From: JAGLOK01 sp023139005
GTDB lineage: Bacteria > Bacillota > Clostridia > Christensenellales > UMGS416
NCBI GenBank assembly: GCA_030637745.1
Contig: DAOWFX010000093.1
Span: forward strand, 1-28,018
Direction of reading: 5' to 3'
DNA length: 28,018 nt
The position numbers and the translations under genes were made by a program. Below the pieces are notes generated by a model that was not told where the DNA came from, searched no databases, and was given only the letters and a program-made list of their open reading frames with translations. Positions 14,875 to 22,912 of the stretch are shown one piece after another; within the stretch, counting starts at the first letter, position 1, and each line of letters begins with the position of its first letter.

Positions 14875-15010
14875 TGCTCCTCCTTTTCCACGCAAAGCGA
14901 AATGAGCTTTGCGTGGGCTCCATTGGTTTGAGTCTTTCAATTTCAAAGCTAGAGCTTCTTATTGAGGTCTAACGATTCTCTAAAAAATTCCGAGCCGAGC
15001 TCTTGTGGAT
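14875..15010 (+). repeat. Dispersed intergenic repeat, copy A
   Basis: The segment begins with CTCCTCCTTTTCCACGCAAAG and ends with CCGAGCCGAGCTCTTGTGGATT. A similar segment lies at 20235-20400, sharing the order: CTCC(T)TTTT, GCAA..GCTTTGCG hairpin, (A/G)AGTCT(A/T)ACGATTC, and CTCCGAG..AGCTCTTGTG.ATT. Copy A contains a perfect 11-bp hairpin, CCACGCAAAGC/GCTTTGCGTGG, at 14888-14916. It fills most of the 14801-15128 gap. Confidence 0.5.
14888..14916. other. Perfect 11-bp hairpin within repeat copy A
   Basis: CCACGCAAAGC and GCTTTGCGTGG enclose a GAAATGA loop. No T-run follows, so it is not a classical terminator. The equivalent weaker hairpin in copy B is CTCGCAA/TTGCGGG near 20252-20275. Confidence 0.55.
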
Positions 15011-15128
15011 TTTGAAAAGCAATGCTTTTTCATAGACTAAAACTATCATTATCAGGCACAGATTAAGAGAACTTTTTATGAGAATAGTGATATAATAACT
15101 ACATTCTAATCTTACTGGAGCAATGTCC

Positions 15129-15986
15129 ATGCAATTTATCAAACAACTAAATGATGCAGTAGATTATATTGAAAATAATTATACAAGCGAGATTGATTTT
15201 GAAAAAGCGGCAAAACTAGCCTGCTGTTCCACATATCATTTTAGAAGAATGTTTTCATATATCGCAGGAGTCACATTATCTGAATATATCAGAAAAAGAA
15301 AAATGACCTTAGCTGCTTTAGAATTACAAAACACTAATTCTAAAGTAACAGATGTATCATTTAAATATGGATATGATTCACCAACTGCCTTTAATAGAGC
15401 ATTTAAAAGCATACACGGAGTTTCACCCAAAAAGGCAAAGGATGAGAGTGTTGTGCTTAAAACATATTCACCGATTTCGTTCAATATACAAGTTACAGGT
15501 GCAACTGAAATGAAGTATAAAATCATTTCAAAAGATGCTTTTAGAATAATCGGTTATAAGAAATATTTTGAGTTTGATGTTGATGAAAATTTAAAACAAG
15601 TTCCGAAATTTTGGCGAAAGATTACATTATCAGATAAAATACCAAAATTAGTTGCTAAAAATAATATAGTACCAATAGGTTTATTAGGTGTCAGCACATG
15701 TATGTATGGAACAGATTTTGACTATTATATTGCATCAGCATCGGATATGGAAATAGACAGTAAGATGGATGAATATATCATTCCTACTGCAACATGGGCA
15801 ATTTTTGAATGTGTTGGAGCTTTGCCTGATGCCATGCAGGAAATGCAAAAAAGAATAATAACAGAGTGGTTTCCCACTTCAGGATATGAATACGCAGATG
15901 CTCCTGATATTGAATTATACTATAAAGGCAATCAAAGGACAGATGATTATAAATCCGAGGTTTGGATACCTGTTAAAAGAAAATAG
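15129..15986 (+). CDS. AraC family regulator with GyrI-like effector domain (first paralog)
   Basis: The 285-residue protein begins with an AraC double helix-turn-helix domain (residues 1-105), with KAAKLACCSTYHFRRMFSYIAGVTLSEYIRKRKMTLAALEL and VSFKYGYDSPTAFNRAFKSIHGVSPKKAK. A GyrI/BmrR-type ligand-binding domain follows (about 125-285), recognisable by AFRIIGYKKYF, IPTATWAIFECVGALPDAMQEMQKRIITEWFPTSGYEYADAPDIELY and a closing SEVWIPVKRK. Such regulators sense small hydrophobic compounds. The ATG at 15129 is preferred over the one at 15123 because TGGAG lies only two bases from the first and eight from the second. It lies 14 bases upstream of the four-cysteine gene and is a paralog of the minus-strand gene at 16674. 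Confidence 0.88.
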   Translation: MQFIKQLNDAVDYIENNYTSEIDFEKAAKLACCSTYHFRRMFSYIAGVTLSEYIRKRKMTLAALELQNTNSKVTDVSFKYGYDSPTAFNRAFKSIHGVSPKKAKDESVVLKTYSPISFNIQVTGATEMKYKIISKDAFRIIGYKKYFEFDVDENLKQVPKFWRKITLSDKIPKLVAKNNIVPIGLLGVSTCMYGTDFDYYIASASDMEIDSKMDEYIIPTATWAIFECVGALPDAMQEMQKRIITEWFPTSGYEYADAPDIELYYKGNQRTDDYKSEVWIPVKRK

Positions 15987-16000
15987 CGAGGTAAAGGAAT

Positions 16001-16480
16001 ATGGAAAAAGAAGTTTATGCCTTTAAAGATTTTATAGAGAATGCAAGTGTTGAACATATCGGCTTTTTCACTGAAATCAATGACCTGTTGACATGCAGTG
16101 GTTATGAACCAAAAGTTGATATTAAAAAAAGTGGGTTTTCTGTATCATATATCAGCAAAAAAGCAAAAAGAACTATCATGAACTATGTATCAAGAAAAAA
16201 AGGAACATATATAAGAATGTACGGTGACAATACTGATAAGTATATGAGCATATTTAATGACATTCCTGACAGTATAGTTAAAGAGATTTCAAAAGCAAAT
16301 GACTGCAAAAGAATGATTGATCCTAATGCATGTAATTCAAGGTGTAAAAAGGGGATAACCATTGACTTAAATGGTGAGATTTTGGGTAAATGTAGAAATT
16401 CAGCATTGATGTTATTAATAGAACCTGAAAAGTATAATACCATTATAACTATACTTGAGCATGAGGTAAGTGCCGGATAA
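16001..16480 (+). CDS. Conserved four-cysteine protein of unknown function
   Basis: The 159-residue soluble protein has a two-part layout. Residues 1-98 form an alpha/beta region that includes the strands GFSVSYIS and GTYIRMYG. The C-terminal part has four cysteines at 102, 111, 115 and 131 (CKRMIDPNACNSRCKKG ... KCRNSALMLL), spaced C-x8-C-x3-C-x15-C, which suggests metal binding. I do not recognise a named family, although similar proteins accompany AraC/GyrI regulators in Clostridia as far as I recall. It starts 14 bases after the regulator's stop with GAGGTAAAGG upstream, so the two are cotranscribed. A role in the same sensing or resistance response is inference. Confidence 0.65.
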   Translation: MEKEVYAFKDFIENASVEHIGFFTEINDLLTCSGYEPKVDIKKSGFSVSYISKKAKRTIMNYVSRKKGTYIRMYGDNTDKYMSIFNDIPDSIVKEISKANDCKRMIDPNACNSRCKKGITIDLNGEILGKCRNSALMLLIEPEKYNTIITILEHEVSAG

Positions 16481-16586
16481 AGAAGAAGTGTTAAGAAGAT
16501 TGCCTGCAGTTGCAGCAGGGCATCTTACTGAAGGGAATGAAAATGAGTTTTCTGAGCTAATGGAATTGATAAGGACTCATATCTAA
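16470..16586 (+). CDS. Small 38-residue ORF or gene remnant
   Basis: An uninterrupted frame from GTG 16470 encodes VPDKEEVLRRLPAVAAGHLT plus 18 more residues (...NEFSELMELIRTHI) and ends with TAA. It overlaps the end of the four-cysteine gene by 11 bases, with GAGG just upstream. The composition is protein-like, with a helical acidic C-terminus. It may be a small translated gene or the tail of a deleted one. Confidence 0.35.
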   Translation: MPDKEEVLRRLPAVAAGHLTEGNENEFSELMELIRTHI

Positions 16587-16616
16587 ATAAAAGGAACTTC
16601 TGGAATTTGCTAAAAG

Positions 16617-16650
16617 AGTTATCAAAGCTCAACTTTGAGCTTTGATAACT
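16617..16650. terminator. Perfect 15-bp hairpin between convergent genes
   Basis: The stem AGTTATCAAAGCTCA/TGAGCTTTGATAACT has a 4-base ACTT loop. It sits in the gap between the plus-strand four-cysteine/small-ORF unit and the minus-strand AraC gene. No U-run follows on either strand, so it could block or protect both transcript ends rather than act as a classical terminator. Confidence 0.55.
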
Positions 16651-16673
16651 AAATTGATATAAATACGTTTCTG

Positions 16674-17558
16674 CTATTTTTCAACTACAGGAAGCCATAT
16701 TTCCCATTCATAATCATCATTCATTGCCCCTGGTGGAAAAGATTCCATGTTAGGCTTACTTTTATCCCTTTTGTAAGAGCTCGTAGGCAGCCATTCTGTA
16801 ATAACTCGTGTGTATGCTTCCGGTACTAGCGCACCTGTTCTTGAACGAATGGTAAATACTGCCCATGTTGAAGCAGGAACTGGTTCTGTTTCCATGCCGT
16901 CGAGTATCGGCTTGCTAGCAAGTTCCGCACCGATAATACACCGCGCTCCTTTTTCAGATTTTTCATAAGAATATGCAGCAACCTGCCAGAAAGGTGCATG
17001 ATAATAATTATTTTCACCTCCGCCGTTGTAAAGACGTTTGTCGTAATCGCCGGGACGGTCTAAAAACTCATCCCATATAGCATCGAGTTCCGTATCCTCC
17101 AGCGACTTACCATCTGAGTACCCCTTAAGCCCTATAATCTTAAAGCTTGCTTTTTTCTCAATTCTGAATTCCATTTCTCTTGCTCCTTTAATACTTATTT
17201 CAAAGGACAGCTTTGGATACGTCTTTAAGGACACGCCTTGCTTTTTTGCCATAGCAGGTGTTACATTGTGCATTGCCTTAAAAGCTCTAGTAAAAGAAGA
17301 CTGGGATTCATAGCAGTATTTCAGTGCGATATCAACAAGACTTTCTGTGCTGTTTTGAATATCGAAAACAGCCAGCGAAAGCTTTCTTTTTCTGATATAT
17401 TCCGAAACAGACATTCCTGCAATGAATGGGAATATTCGTGAGAACTCATAAACGGAGCAATACAGTACATTTGCCATTTCCTGATAATCAATATTGCTGT
17501 TTGTAATGTTATCCTCAATATAGTCAATAACTTTGTTCATCTTCTTCAATAAATCCAT
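16674..17558 (-). CDS. AraC family regulator with GyrI-like effector domain (second paralog)
   Basis: The 294-residue protein has the same plan as the plus-strand regulator at 15129. The AraC DNA-binding domain (residues 1-107) includes EMANVLYCSVYEFSRIFPFIAGMSVSEYIRKRKLSLAVFDI and ALKYCYESQSSFTRAFKAMHNVTPAMAKKQ. The GyrI-type domain (about 128-294) includes ASFKIIGLKGYS, VPASTWAVFTIRSRTGALVPEAYTRVITEWLPTSSY and EWEIWLPVVEK. The two share near-identical motifs such as SEYIRKRK and RVITEW-like blocks, so they are diverged paralogs. The ATG at 17558 follows TAGGAGG. It faces the first AraC unit across a long hairpin and has no gene downstream of it on its own strand. Confidence 0.88.
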   Translation of the reverse strand: MDLLKKMNKVIDYIEDNITNSNIDYQEMANVLYCSVYEFSRIFPFIAGMSVSEYIRKRKLSLAVFDIQNSTESLVDIALKYCYESQSSFTRAFKAMHNVTPAMAKKQGVSLKTYPKLSFEISIKGAREMEFRIEKKASFKIIGLKGYSDGKSLEDTELDAIWDEFLDRPGDYDKRLYNGGGENNYYHAPFWQVAAYSYEKSEKGARCIIGAELASKPILDGMETEPVPASTWAVFTIRSRTGALVPEAYTRVITEWLPTSSYKRDKSKPNMESFPPGAMNDDYEWEIWLPVVEK

Positions 17559-17739
17559 TGGCTACCTCCTAGTTAATAGTATAGAGAAGTAAAATCAATT
17601 AATCTTAACACCTGTTGCACAATTATGACAATAATCTTTCGTGATGAATATAATCTCATCGTGGCCCCAGTACTTCCCGAAAAGGGTGCATATGTTATAA
17701 TAATATAGAGCTTTTGATGAAGAAACATAATACTATATG

Positions 17740-17963
17740 AAAACCATATAATCATTTATGAAATGGTGCCATTGGCTCTAGAAATTCTTCGGTCAAATGA
17801 GATGATTAAAGTGGTGCACTATCCCGGAGACGTATTATCCGCTGTGATTTGAGTGGACAGATCATATTGGAATAGCAACGAGGATGAAAGATTAGAAGTT
17901 ACTATCTTTTTAGACAAAATCAAAGAGAGAATAGACACATTTATTGAAATATTTGATCCTTGA
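17740..17963 (+). pseudogene. Dead gene resembling CdiI_2-type immunity proteins
   Basis: One frame reads YEMVPLALEILRSNEMIKVVHYPGDVLSAVI, then TGA at 17850-17852, then VDRSYWNSNEDERLEV and 22 more residues (...ERIDTFIEIFDP) to a final TGA at 17961-17963. The block VPLALEIL ... YPGDVL.AV....YW resembles contact-dependent-inhibition immunity proteins of the CdiI_2 type as I remember them, in which the internal-stop position is usually arginine. That fits a CGA to TGA change. The 5' end is missing, with several stops upstream. It lies in the 17559-18145 gap. The family assignment is from memory and needs a profile search. Confidence 0.5.
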
Positions 17964-18051
17964 GAGAATAGTAATTTCAAAGAATCAAATCATACCATAC
18001 ACCTATAAAGCAAAATGCAATAGATTTTCCATTTCATATTGTGATAGAATA

Positions 18052-18081
18052 TTGAACAATACTATATTTTGCAGATATTAT
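18052..18081 (+). promoter_or_regulatory. Probable promoter of ilvA
   Basis: TTGAAC (18052-18057) and TATTAT (18076-18081) are spaced by 18 bases. About 60 bases of leader follow before the GTG start. No T-box or attenuator is evident. Confidence 0.5.
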
Positions 18082-18145
18082 ATCCAATCATTATATTAGT
18101 ATAGTTACATAGAGCATTAGCAGATAAAAACTCAGGAGTTGAATC

Positions 18146-19351
18146 GTGAAGGAACATTTAGACAATATAAAAAAAGCGCAAAAAATATTAGATGGCACAA
18201 TCGTTAGAACACCACTCATAAAAAGCCCGTTTTTCAGAAAAGAAACTGGACAGCATGTCTATCTAAAACCGGAAAATCTTCAGACGACAGGCTCCTTTAA
18301 AATCAGAGGTGCATACAATAAAATTGCAACACTCAACAAGCAAAAAAACATAAAGGGAATCGTGGCAGCGTCTGCTGGGAACCATGCACAAGGCGTATCG
18401 TATGCTTGTGAGAAAATTGGGGTACCTGCAATCATTGTAATGCCCACGATAACTCCCGTAATCAAAATTAATGCTACCCAAAGCTATGGCGCCGAAGTGA
18501 TATTGCATGGTGATGTTTTTGATGATGCATATGATTTTGCGGTAGATTTAGCAAAAAGAAAAGGATACGACTTCATACATCCCTTCGATGACGATGACGT
18601 TATCTATGGTCAGGGCACAGTTGGGTTAGAAATAATGGATGAACTGCCGGATGTGGATATGATTCTTGTGCCGGTTGGTGGCGGCGGTCTTATCGCAGGC
18701 ATTGCATTGGCGGTAAAAAGCATAAATCCAAATGTTAAAGTCATAGGCGTTGAACCTGAAGGCGCGATGGCGATGCTAAAGTCAATGGATGCAGGTGAGA
18801 TAATGTCTATTGATGAAATCAAAACATTAGCAGAGGGTGTTGCAGTGCAAAAGCCCGGTAATATTCCGTTTGAAATAGTGAAGGAATATGTGGACGATAT
18901 TATCACTGTGAATGAAGAAGATATCAGTGAAGCTGTTTTATTACTTATGGAGCAGGATAAAATTGTCGCCGAGGCAGCTGGTGCACTTTCTTTGGCAGCA
19001 CTAAAGCAGATAGATGAACAAGACAAGAAGATTGTCTGCTTGGTAAGCGGTGGAAATATGGATGTGGTTACAATCTCATCTGCTATCAACAAAGGACTTA
19101 TTTCACGTGGTCGAATTTTAGGTATTGCGGTGGACCTGCCCGACAAACCAGGCCAATTAATGAAAGTATCTCAAATTTTAGCAACCGAAGGTGGCAATGT
19201 TATACAGCTAGACCATAACCAATTTAAATCCAACAATAGATATACCAATGTCCGACTAGAAATAACACTTGAAACCAGTGGGCACGACCACATCAAAAGA
19301 GTTATATCGGCACTGGAAGGTGAGGGATTCATTCTTCATAGGATATTTTAA
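18146..19351 (+). CDS. ilvA: Threonine ammonia-lyase with C-terminal ACT domain
   Basis: The 401-residue PLP enzyme converts threonine to 2-oxobutanoate and ammonia, the first step of isoleucine synthesis or of threonine breakdown. Visible motifs: GSFKIRGAYNKI with PLP lysine K52, ASAGNHAQGVSYA, the phosphate-binding loop VPVGGGGLIAG, and CLVSGGNMD. The C-terminal part (about 325-400), ILGIAVDLPDKPGQLMKVSQILATEGGNVIQLDHNQ, is a single ACT domain. Length and single ACT domain fit the short IlvA/TdcB-like group rather than the double-ACT biosynthetic enzyme, so a catabolic role (tdcB) is equally possible. The start is GTG, with AGGAG upstream. No other branched-chain genes are nearby. Confidence 0.93.
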   Translation: MKEHLDNIKKAQKILDGTIVRTPLIKSPFFRKETGQHVYLKPENLQTTGSFKIRGAYNKIATLNKQKNIKGIVAASAGNHAQGVSYACEKIGVPAIIVMPTITPVIKINATQSYGAEVILHGDVFDDAYDFAVDLAKRKGYDFIHPFDDDDVIYGQGTVGLEIMDELPDVDMILVPVGGGGLIAGIALAVKSINPNVKVIGVEPEGAMAMLKSMDAGEIMSIDEIKTLAEGVAVQKPGNIPFEIVKEYVDDIITVNEEDISEAVLLLMEQDKIVAEAAGALSLAALKQIDEQDKKIVCLVSGGNMDVVTISSAINKGLISRGRILGIAVDLPDKPGQLMKVSQILATEGGNVIQLDHNQFKSNNRYTNVRLEITLETSGHDHIKRVISALEGEGFILHRIF

Positions 19352-19408
19352 GCGAGCATCCTAGAGAACTCACAATTAATAAACACACTAATCTAGGAGG
19401 GAAGCATT

Positions 19409-20221
19409 TTGATATATAAAGATATTATTGATGGAATGAAAAAATATGGTTCATCAGAAGAAGACATTTGTATCAGCACATTGGGTGTATCAAAAGAAAA
19501 AATATCTGAAACTGTAATAATTGCACCGTGGTGGAAACCGAGTGTATTTAAGAATTTCGAAGAAAATGCTAGTCTAATTTCAAAGTCCGAATCTTCTCAT
19601 CCACAAATATGGGAGATTGAAATCAATAATACAAAAATATCATGGGTGCGAACTGGAATAGGTGCGCCGCTAATTATGGATGCAATATTAGCTCTAGGAT
19701 TAACTCGTTGCACTCAAATAATCTTTGTGGGTTCCGTGGGTGCATTATCTTCAAATATTAATATAGGAGACATCGTAGTACCGAAATATTCAATATGCGG
19801 AGATGGTGCGAGCAGATATATTCTGAATGATAGTTTAGATGAAAAAGATGTTTATGGAATCAAGTCATATCCTGATACATCAATGAATGAAGCGCTTGTT
19901 AGTAATTCTAAAAGAATATGCAAAGATAAGAATGTGCACTTTGACACTGTAACTGCTTTTAGTATTGATACTATATTTGCGCAATATGCACATGTTGATG
20001 AGATAATAGCATCAGGCTGTGACACGATAGAAATGGAAACTGCAGCAGGGTTTAGTGCTGCTAAATTAGCTGGTATATCTATGTGTGCATTGTTTAGTGT
20101 TTCAGATAATACTGTAACAAAGAAATCTTTAATAAGCGGAAGAACAAAACAAGAGATGGATTACAGAAGGAAAACAAGATACGAGATATTTCCTGAAATA
20201 ATAATAAATACGTTAAAATAG
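19409..20221 (+). CDS. Nucleoside phosphorylase-fold protein
   Basis: The 270-residue protein belongs to the PNP/UDP phosphorylase superfamily. Family features are ALGLTRCTQIIFVGSVGALSSNINIGDIVVPKYSICGDGASRY (glycine-rich phosphate and base site), CDTIEMETAAGFSAAKLAGISMCALFSVSDN (the conserved E-M-E of the ribose site and the SDN base contact), and a charged C-terminus. The usual N-terminal His/Gly phosphate loop is not clear, and the N-terminal 60 residues are unusual, so the substrate is uncertain (purine or uridine nucleoside, or an adenosyl compound). The start is TTG, 57 bases after ilvA, with TAGGAGGG eight bases before it. It may be cotranscribed with ilvA, though a metabolic link is not obvious. 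Confidence 0.75.
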   Translation: MIYKDIIDGMKKYGSSEEDICISTLGVSKEKISETVIIAPWWKPSVFKNFEENASLISKSESSHPQIWEIEINNTKISWVRTGIGAPLIMDAILALGLTRCTQIIFVGSVGALSSNINIGDIVVPKYSICGDGASRYILNDSLDEKDVYGIKSYPDTSMNEALVSNSKRICKDKNVHFDTVTAFSIDTIFAQYAHVDEIIASGCDTIEMETAAGFSAAKLAGISMCALFSVSDNTVTKKSLISGRTKQEMDYRRKTRYEIFPEIIINTLK

Positions 20222-20234
20222 TATAGATATTTTT

Positions 20235-20400
20235 TTCGCTACTCCTTTTTCTCGCAATACTAATGCTTTGCGGGGACACCGACTCTGCTATATTAATTTA
20301 GAAAGAAATTGAACTTGTGCAAGTTTTTAGATTTTGAAGCAAAAACTTCTCACCTAAGTCTTACGATTCATCATAAACTCCGAGTAAGCTCTTGTGCATT
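20235..20400 (+). repeat. Dispersed intergenic repeat, copy B
   Basis: This second copy of the 14875-15010 repeat has the same order of blocks and the same orientation, with an internal insertion of about 30 bases. It follows the nucleoside-phosphorylase gene and accounts for much of the 20222-20564 gap. The last 160 bases of the gap hold only AT-rich sequence that I cannot assign. Confidence 0.45.
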
Positions 20401-20564
20401 CTATAGATTATCACCTTATTGAGAATTTGGCTTGTGTATAAGTGAAATCTCATGAACTTATTGTTCAGAATGCTTACTATGTTTATAAGTTAATGTTATT
20501 AAGAAGCTATTTATTGTATAATAAACTTATTCTAATATAGAACGAATAATTATAGGAGAAAATT

Positions 20565-21060
20565 ATGGATAAAGGCTACTTATAGTTTAGTTTTTTCAGC
20601 ATTATGTTTGATTTTTTCTTTGAGCTGGTATTTAGTAAATAGAGGCAGTAAGTATTGGCAACAAAATTGGGAGATGCATATTGAAGCACTAGAAGACTTA
20701 ACAATAGGACCTTTATTAAAAACAAATAAAAACCCAAAAATATTTAAGCTTAGAAAAACATTCACAGCTTACCCCATTTCTGTATCAAAAGTAAATCAGG
20801 TTTTAAGCTTTATTGTAACAATCATTGGATTTATGCTTTTCACAAAAGAAGTATTTTTCGCATTTGGTATAGGTGATATTTTTACTGATAACATTTTAGT
20901 CACTAATACAATGATTCTTTTAGGAACCGTTTTTATTGGTATTTATTTACTTTTTATGTGCAAAAACAGATTGGCAGATATACTTAAAAAAGAAAATAAA
21001 AGTATATTTATTAAAAGAGGGTTTCAACCTATTGAACAAGAAGAGAAAACAAAAAAATAG
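20565..21060 (+). pseudogene. RipA-like membrane protein gene with single-base frameshift at codon 4
   Basis: A well-placed ATG (20565) with TAGGAG upstream opens a frame that stops after six codons (ATG GAT AAA GGC TAC TTA TAG). Removing one G of the GG at 20574-20575 restores MDKATYSLVFSALCLIFSLS, and the frame then runs cleanly to TAG at 21060. The protein has membrane segments at about residues 5-20 and two later ones (SFIVTIIGFMLFT and LVTNTMILLGTVFIGIYLLF). The block LSWYLVNRGSKYWQQNWEMHIEALED is characteristic of RipA-type small membrane proteins as I recall them. An alternative is a +1 frameshift during translation. The TTG at 20608 would give a truncated product without ribosome-binding-site support. 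Confidence 0.6.
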
Positions 21061-21099
21061 ACAATATATTAGTAGGTTGTATGCTTTTGTATTTCCACT

Positions 21100-21729
21100 C
21101 TACTCAATATTTCGTATATAATATATTGCAAGCTGTGTCCTATCCCTAAGGTCTAATTTATCCAATAGCACAGTCACATAATTTCTTACTGTACCACCGG
21201 AGATAAAAAGCTTCATACTAATTTCTTTGTTGTTATATCCTTTTGAAATAAGCTCCAATATTTCAAGCTCCCTAAGGCTTAAATTAAATTCGCTGACTTC
21301 TACCCGTTGCTTTTTTTCTTCTATCATGCCTTTTAGTTTTTCTGCTACTTCATCACCATATATGTTAGTGCCGGAGGCAACTGTTCGTATTCCGTTTATG
21401 ATAACATCACTGGACTGATTTTTTAGCATATAACCTTGTGCACCGTTTTTTATTGCCTCTGATATGTATGCATCATCTTTGAATGTGGTAAGAATCAAAA
21501 CCTTTACATCGGGATAGCCTTCTTTAATCAATGCAGTTCCTTTTATTCCATCTGTATTTGGCATTCTAATATCCATTAAAACAACATCAGGATTATGTTT
21601 TTCAACTTGAGTGAAGGCTTCTTGTCCATCTTTAGCAACAGCCACAACTTCCATATCTTCTTCACTATCTATTAATATTTTCAAGCCATCTCTGACTAAT
21701 ATATCATCATCAACTATTATTATTTTCAT
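21100..21729 (-). CDS. NarL/LuxR-type response regulator (LnrK-like)
   Basis: The 209-residue protein has an N-terminal receiver domain with acidic pocket D7-D8-D9, phosphoacceptor D53 (VVLMDIRMP), conserved T (LILTTF) and K (YMLKNQSS). Its C-terminal LuxR-type helix-turn-helix (about 145-205) has LSLRELEILELISKGYNNKEISMKLFISGGTVRNYVTVLLDKLDLRDRTQLAIYYI. The start ATG at 21729 overlaps the sensor kinase stop by 20 bases and has GAGAGG upstream. It is the last gene of a five-gene minus-strand operon and most likely activates it. It ends only 39 bases from the convergent RipA-like gene, and no terminator is visible. Confidence 0.93.
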   Translation of the reverse strand: MKIIIVDDDILVRDGLKILIDSEEDMEVVAVAKDGQEAFTQVEKHNPDVVLMDIRMPNTDGIKGTALIKEGYPDVKVLILTTFKDDAYISEAIKNGAQGYMLKNQSSDVIINGIRTVASGTNIYGDEVAEKLKGMIEEKKQRVEVSEFNLSLRELEILELISKGYNNKEISMKLFISGGTVRNYVTVLLDKLDLRDRTQLAIYYIRNIE

Positions 21730-22807
21730 TTTTTGCCTCTCTACCTATCGGTATTATGCACTTGATTTTCATTCCTTCCAATGATTCAATTTTAAAGCTA
21801 CCATCAAGTGACTTGATTCTATCGCGCATGCTTCTTATTCCTAAACTTTCTTTGATGTTAGTACAGCCGACTCCGTTGTCTGTAATCTCCATAGTCACTA
21901 ATCCATCCGAACACGTAAACATAATCATAATCCTTTGTGCTTTAGAGTGTTTTGCTGTGTTTGTAAGTGCTTCTTTTAAGACGTATGAAAGTGCTTCGAG
22001 ATATCTTTCTGGGCAGTTGGCAAAATTTCCATTGTAATCAAGTGTTGTTTCACAAAACTTATACTCATCAACAATCTTACTTATGTATTCTATTCCACTC
22101 TTATCATGTCTATACATGTTATGGACGGTCTGTCTTAAGGTTTCCAAAGCATCTTTCAGGTGAATGATACACTCCCCTAGCATTACAATTCCCTTTTTTA
22201 CGTCCTTTTCCATTACTTTTCTTGAAGCTTGCAATTTTATTAATATACCTGCTATTTTGTGTCCAATATTATCATGCAAATCTCTTGCTATTCTATTTCT
22301 TTCCTTTGCTTGAGTTAACCGTTGCAGTTCCTTGTTAGACCTTATTAAGCTTGCCTTAGTTAACTCCAACTCATACTTTATTCGTCTTTCGTTATCTAAG
22401 ATATCATGATGGCTTTTTTTCTTTCTTAAATTGGAGCGTATCATGTATGCAACAATAATAACAAGTGCAATGATTATCCATATTTCAATTTCATTTTCAT
22501 ATAATTTGAAGTAAATAAATTCACCTAGAAATATCACACCAAAAAGGTAGAGCTCTGTATAGAGTATATCAAATAGCAAAATTAACATCGCCCAAAACAC
22601 ATAATCCGTGTAGATGCCAATTAAGAAAATAATTACACCTTCTATTAACAATATGTAAGGTAGTATTTTCTTGTTTTTATCTTCAATTAATAATGAGACA
22701 GCAATGAGTGACATAATAAGAATAAGATCAATAGGGCTCACCTTACTAATAATCATAAATCTAAAAACAATATATGACGCAATTAGTCCTTTGGTAATAT
22801 ACTTCAT
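21710..22807 (-). CDS. NarL-type sensor histidine kinase (LnrJ-like)
   Basis: The 365-residue protein has about six N-terminal membrane segments (residues 1-130) with almost no external loop, so it probably senses compounds in the membrane. A coiled-coil and a HisKA_3 box, RNRIARDLHDNIGHKIAGILIKLQASRKV (phospho-histidine in RDLHDNIGH, near 180), follow. The ATPase domain has EALTNTAKHSKA, ITDNGVG and GIRSMRDRI. I choose the ATG at 22807 (MKYITKGLIASYIV) because TGGAG precedes it correctly. An upstream in-frame ATG at 22840 has no ribosome-binding site. It partners the response regulator, and the intercistronic gap to the permease holds a hairpin. Confidence 0.9.
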   Translation of the reverse strand: MKYITKGLIASYIVFRFMIISKVSPIDLILIMSLIAVSLLIEDKNKKILPYILLIEGVIIFLIGIYTDYVFWAMLILLFDILYTELYLFGVIFLGEFIYFKLYENEIEIWIIIALVIIVAYMIRSNLRKKKSHHDILDNERRIKYELELTKASLIRSNKELQRLTQAKERNRIARDLHDNIGHKIAGILIKLQASRKVMEKDVKKGIVMLGECIIHLKDALETLRQTVHNMYRHDKSGIEYISKIVDEYKFCETTLDYNGNFANCPERYLEALSYVLKEALTNTAKHSKAQRIMIMFTCSDGLVTMEITDNGVGCTNIKESLGIRSMRDRIKSLDGSFKIESLEGMKIKCIIPIGREAKNENNNS

Positions 22808-22843
22808 AAACTTCTCCAAAAAGTTTTTAATAACAAACATGTA

Positions 22844-22868
22844 GGGATGAAAGGTTTATTTCCATCCC
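22844..22868 (-). other. Intercistronic hairpin between permease and kinase genes
   Basis: On the minus strand GGGATGGAAA pairs with TTTCATCCC (one bulged G). It lies between the second permease stop and the kinase start. It could separate exporter mRNA from the downstream regulatory genes by processing or partial termination, giving unequal expression. Confidence 0.45.
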
Positions 22869-22912
22869 TTTATATGTTATCAGATACCTATAGTATTATC
22901 AATTTATACAGA

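Noticed and set aside
14709..14972. ORF covering the tRNA-Arg gene
   Set aside because: It runs through the tRNA, its terminator and the intergenic repeat, and has no ribosome-binding site.
17640..17700. Possible second gene fragment (WPQYFPKRVHML)
   Set aside because: The protein-like stretch is too short to assign and has no supporting start or family match that I can name.
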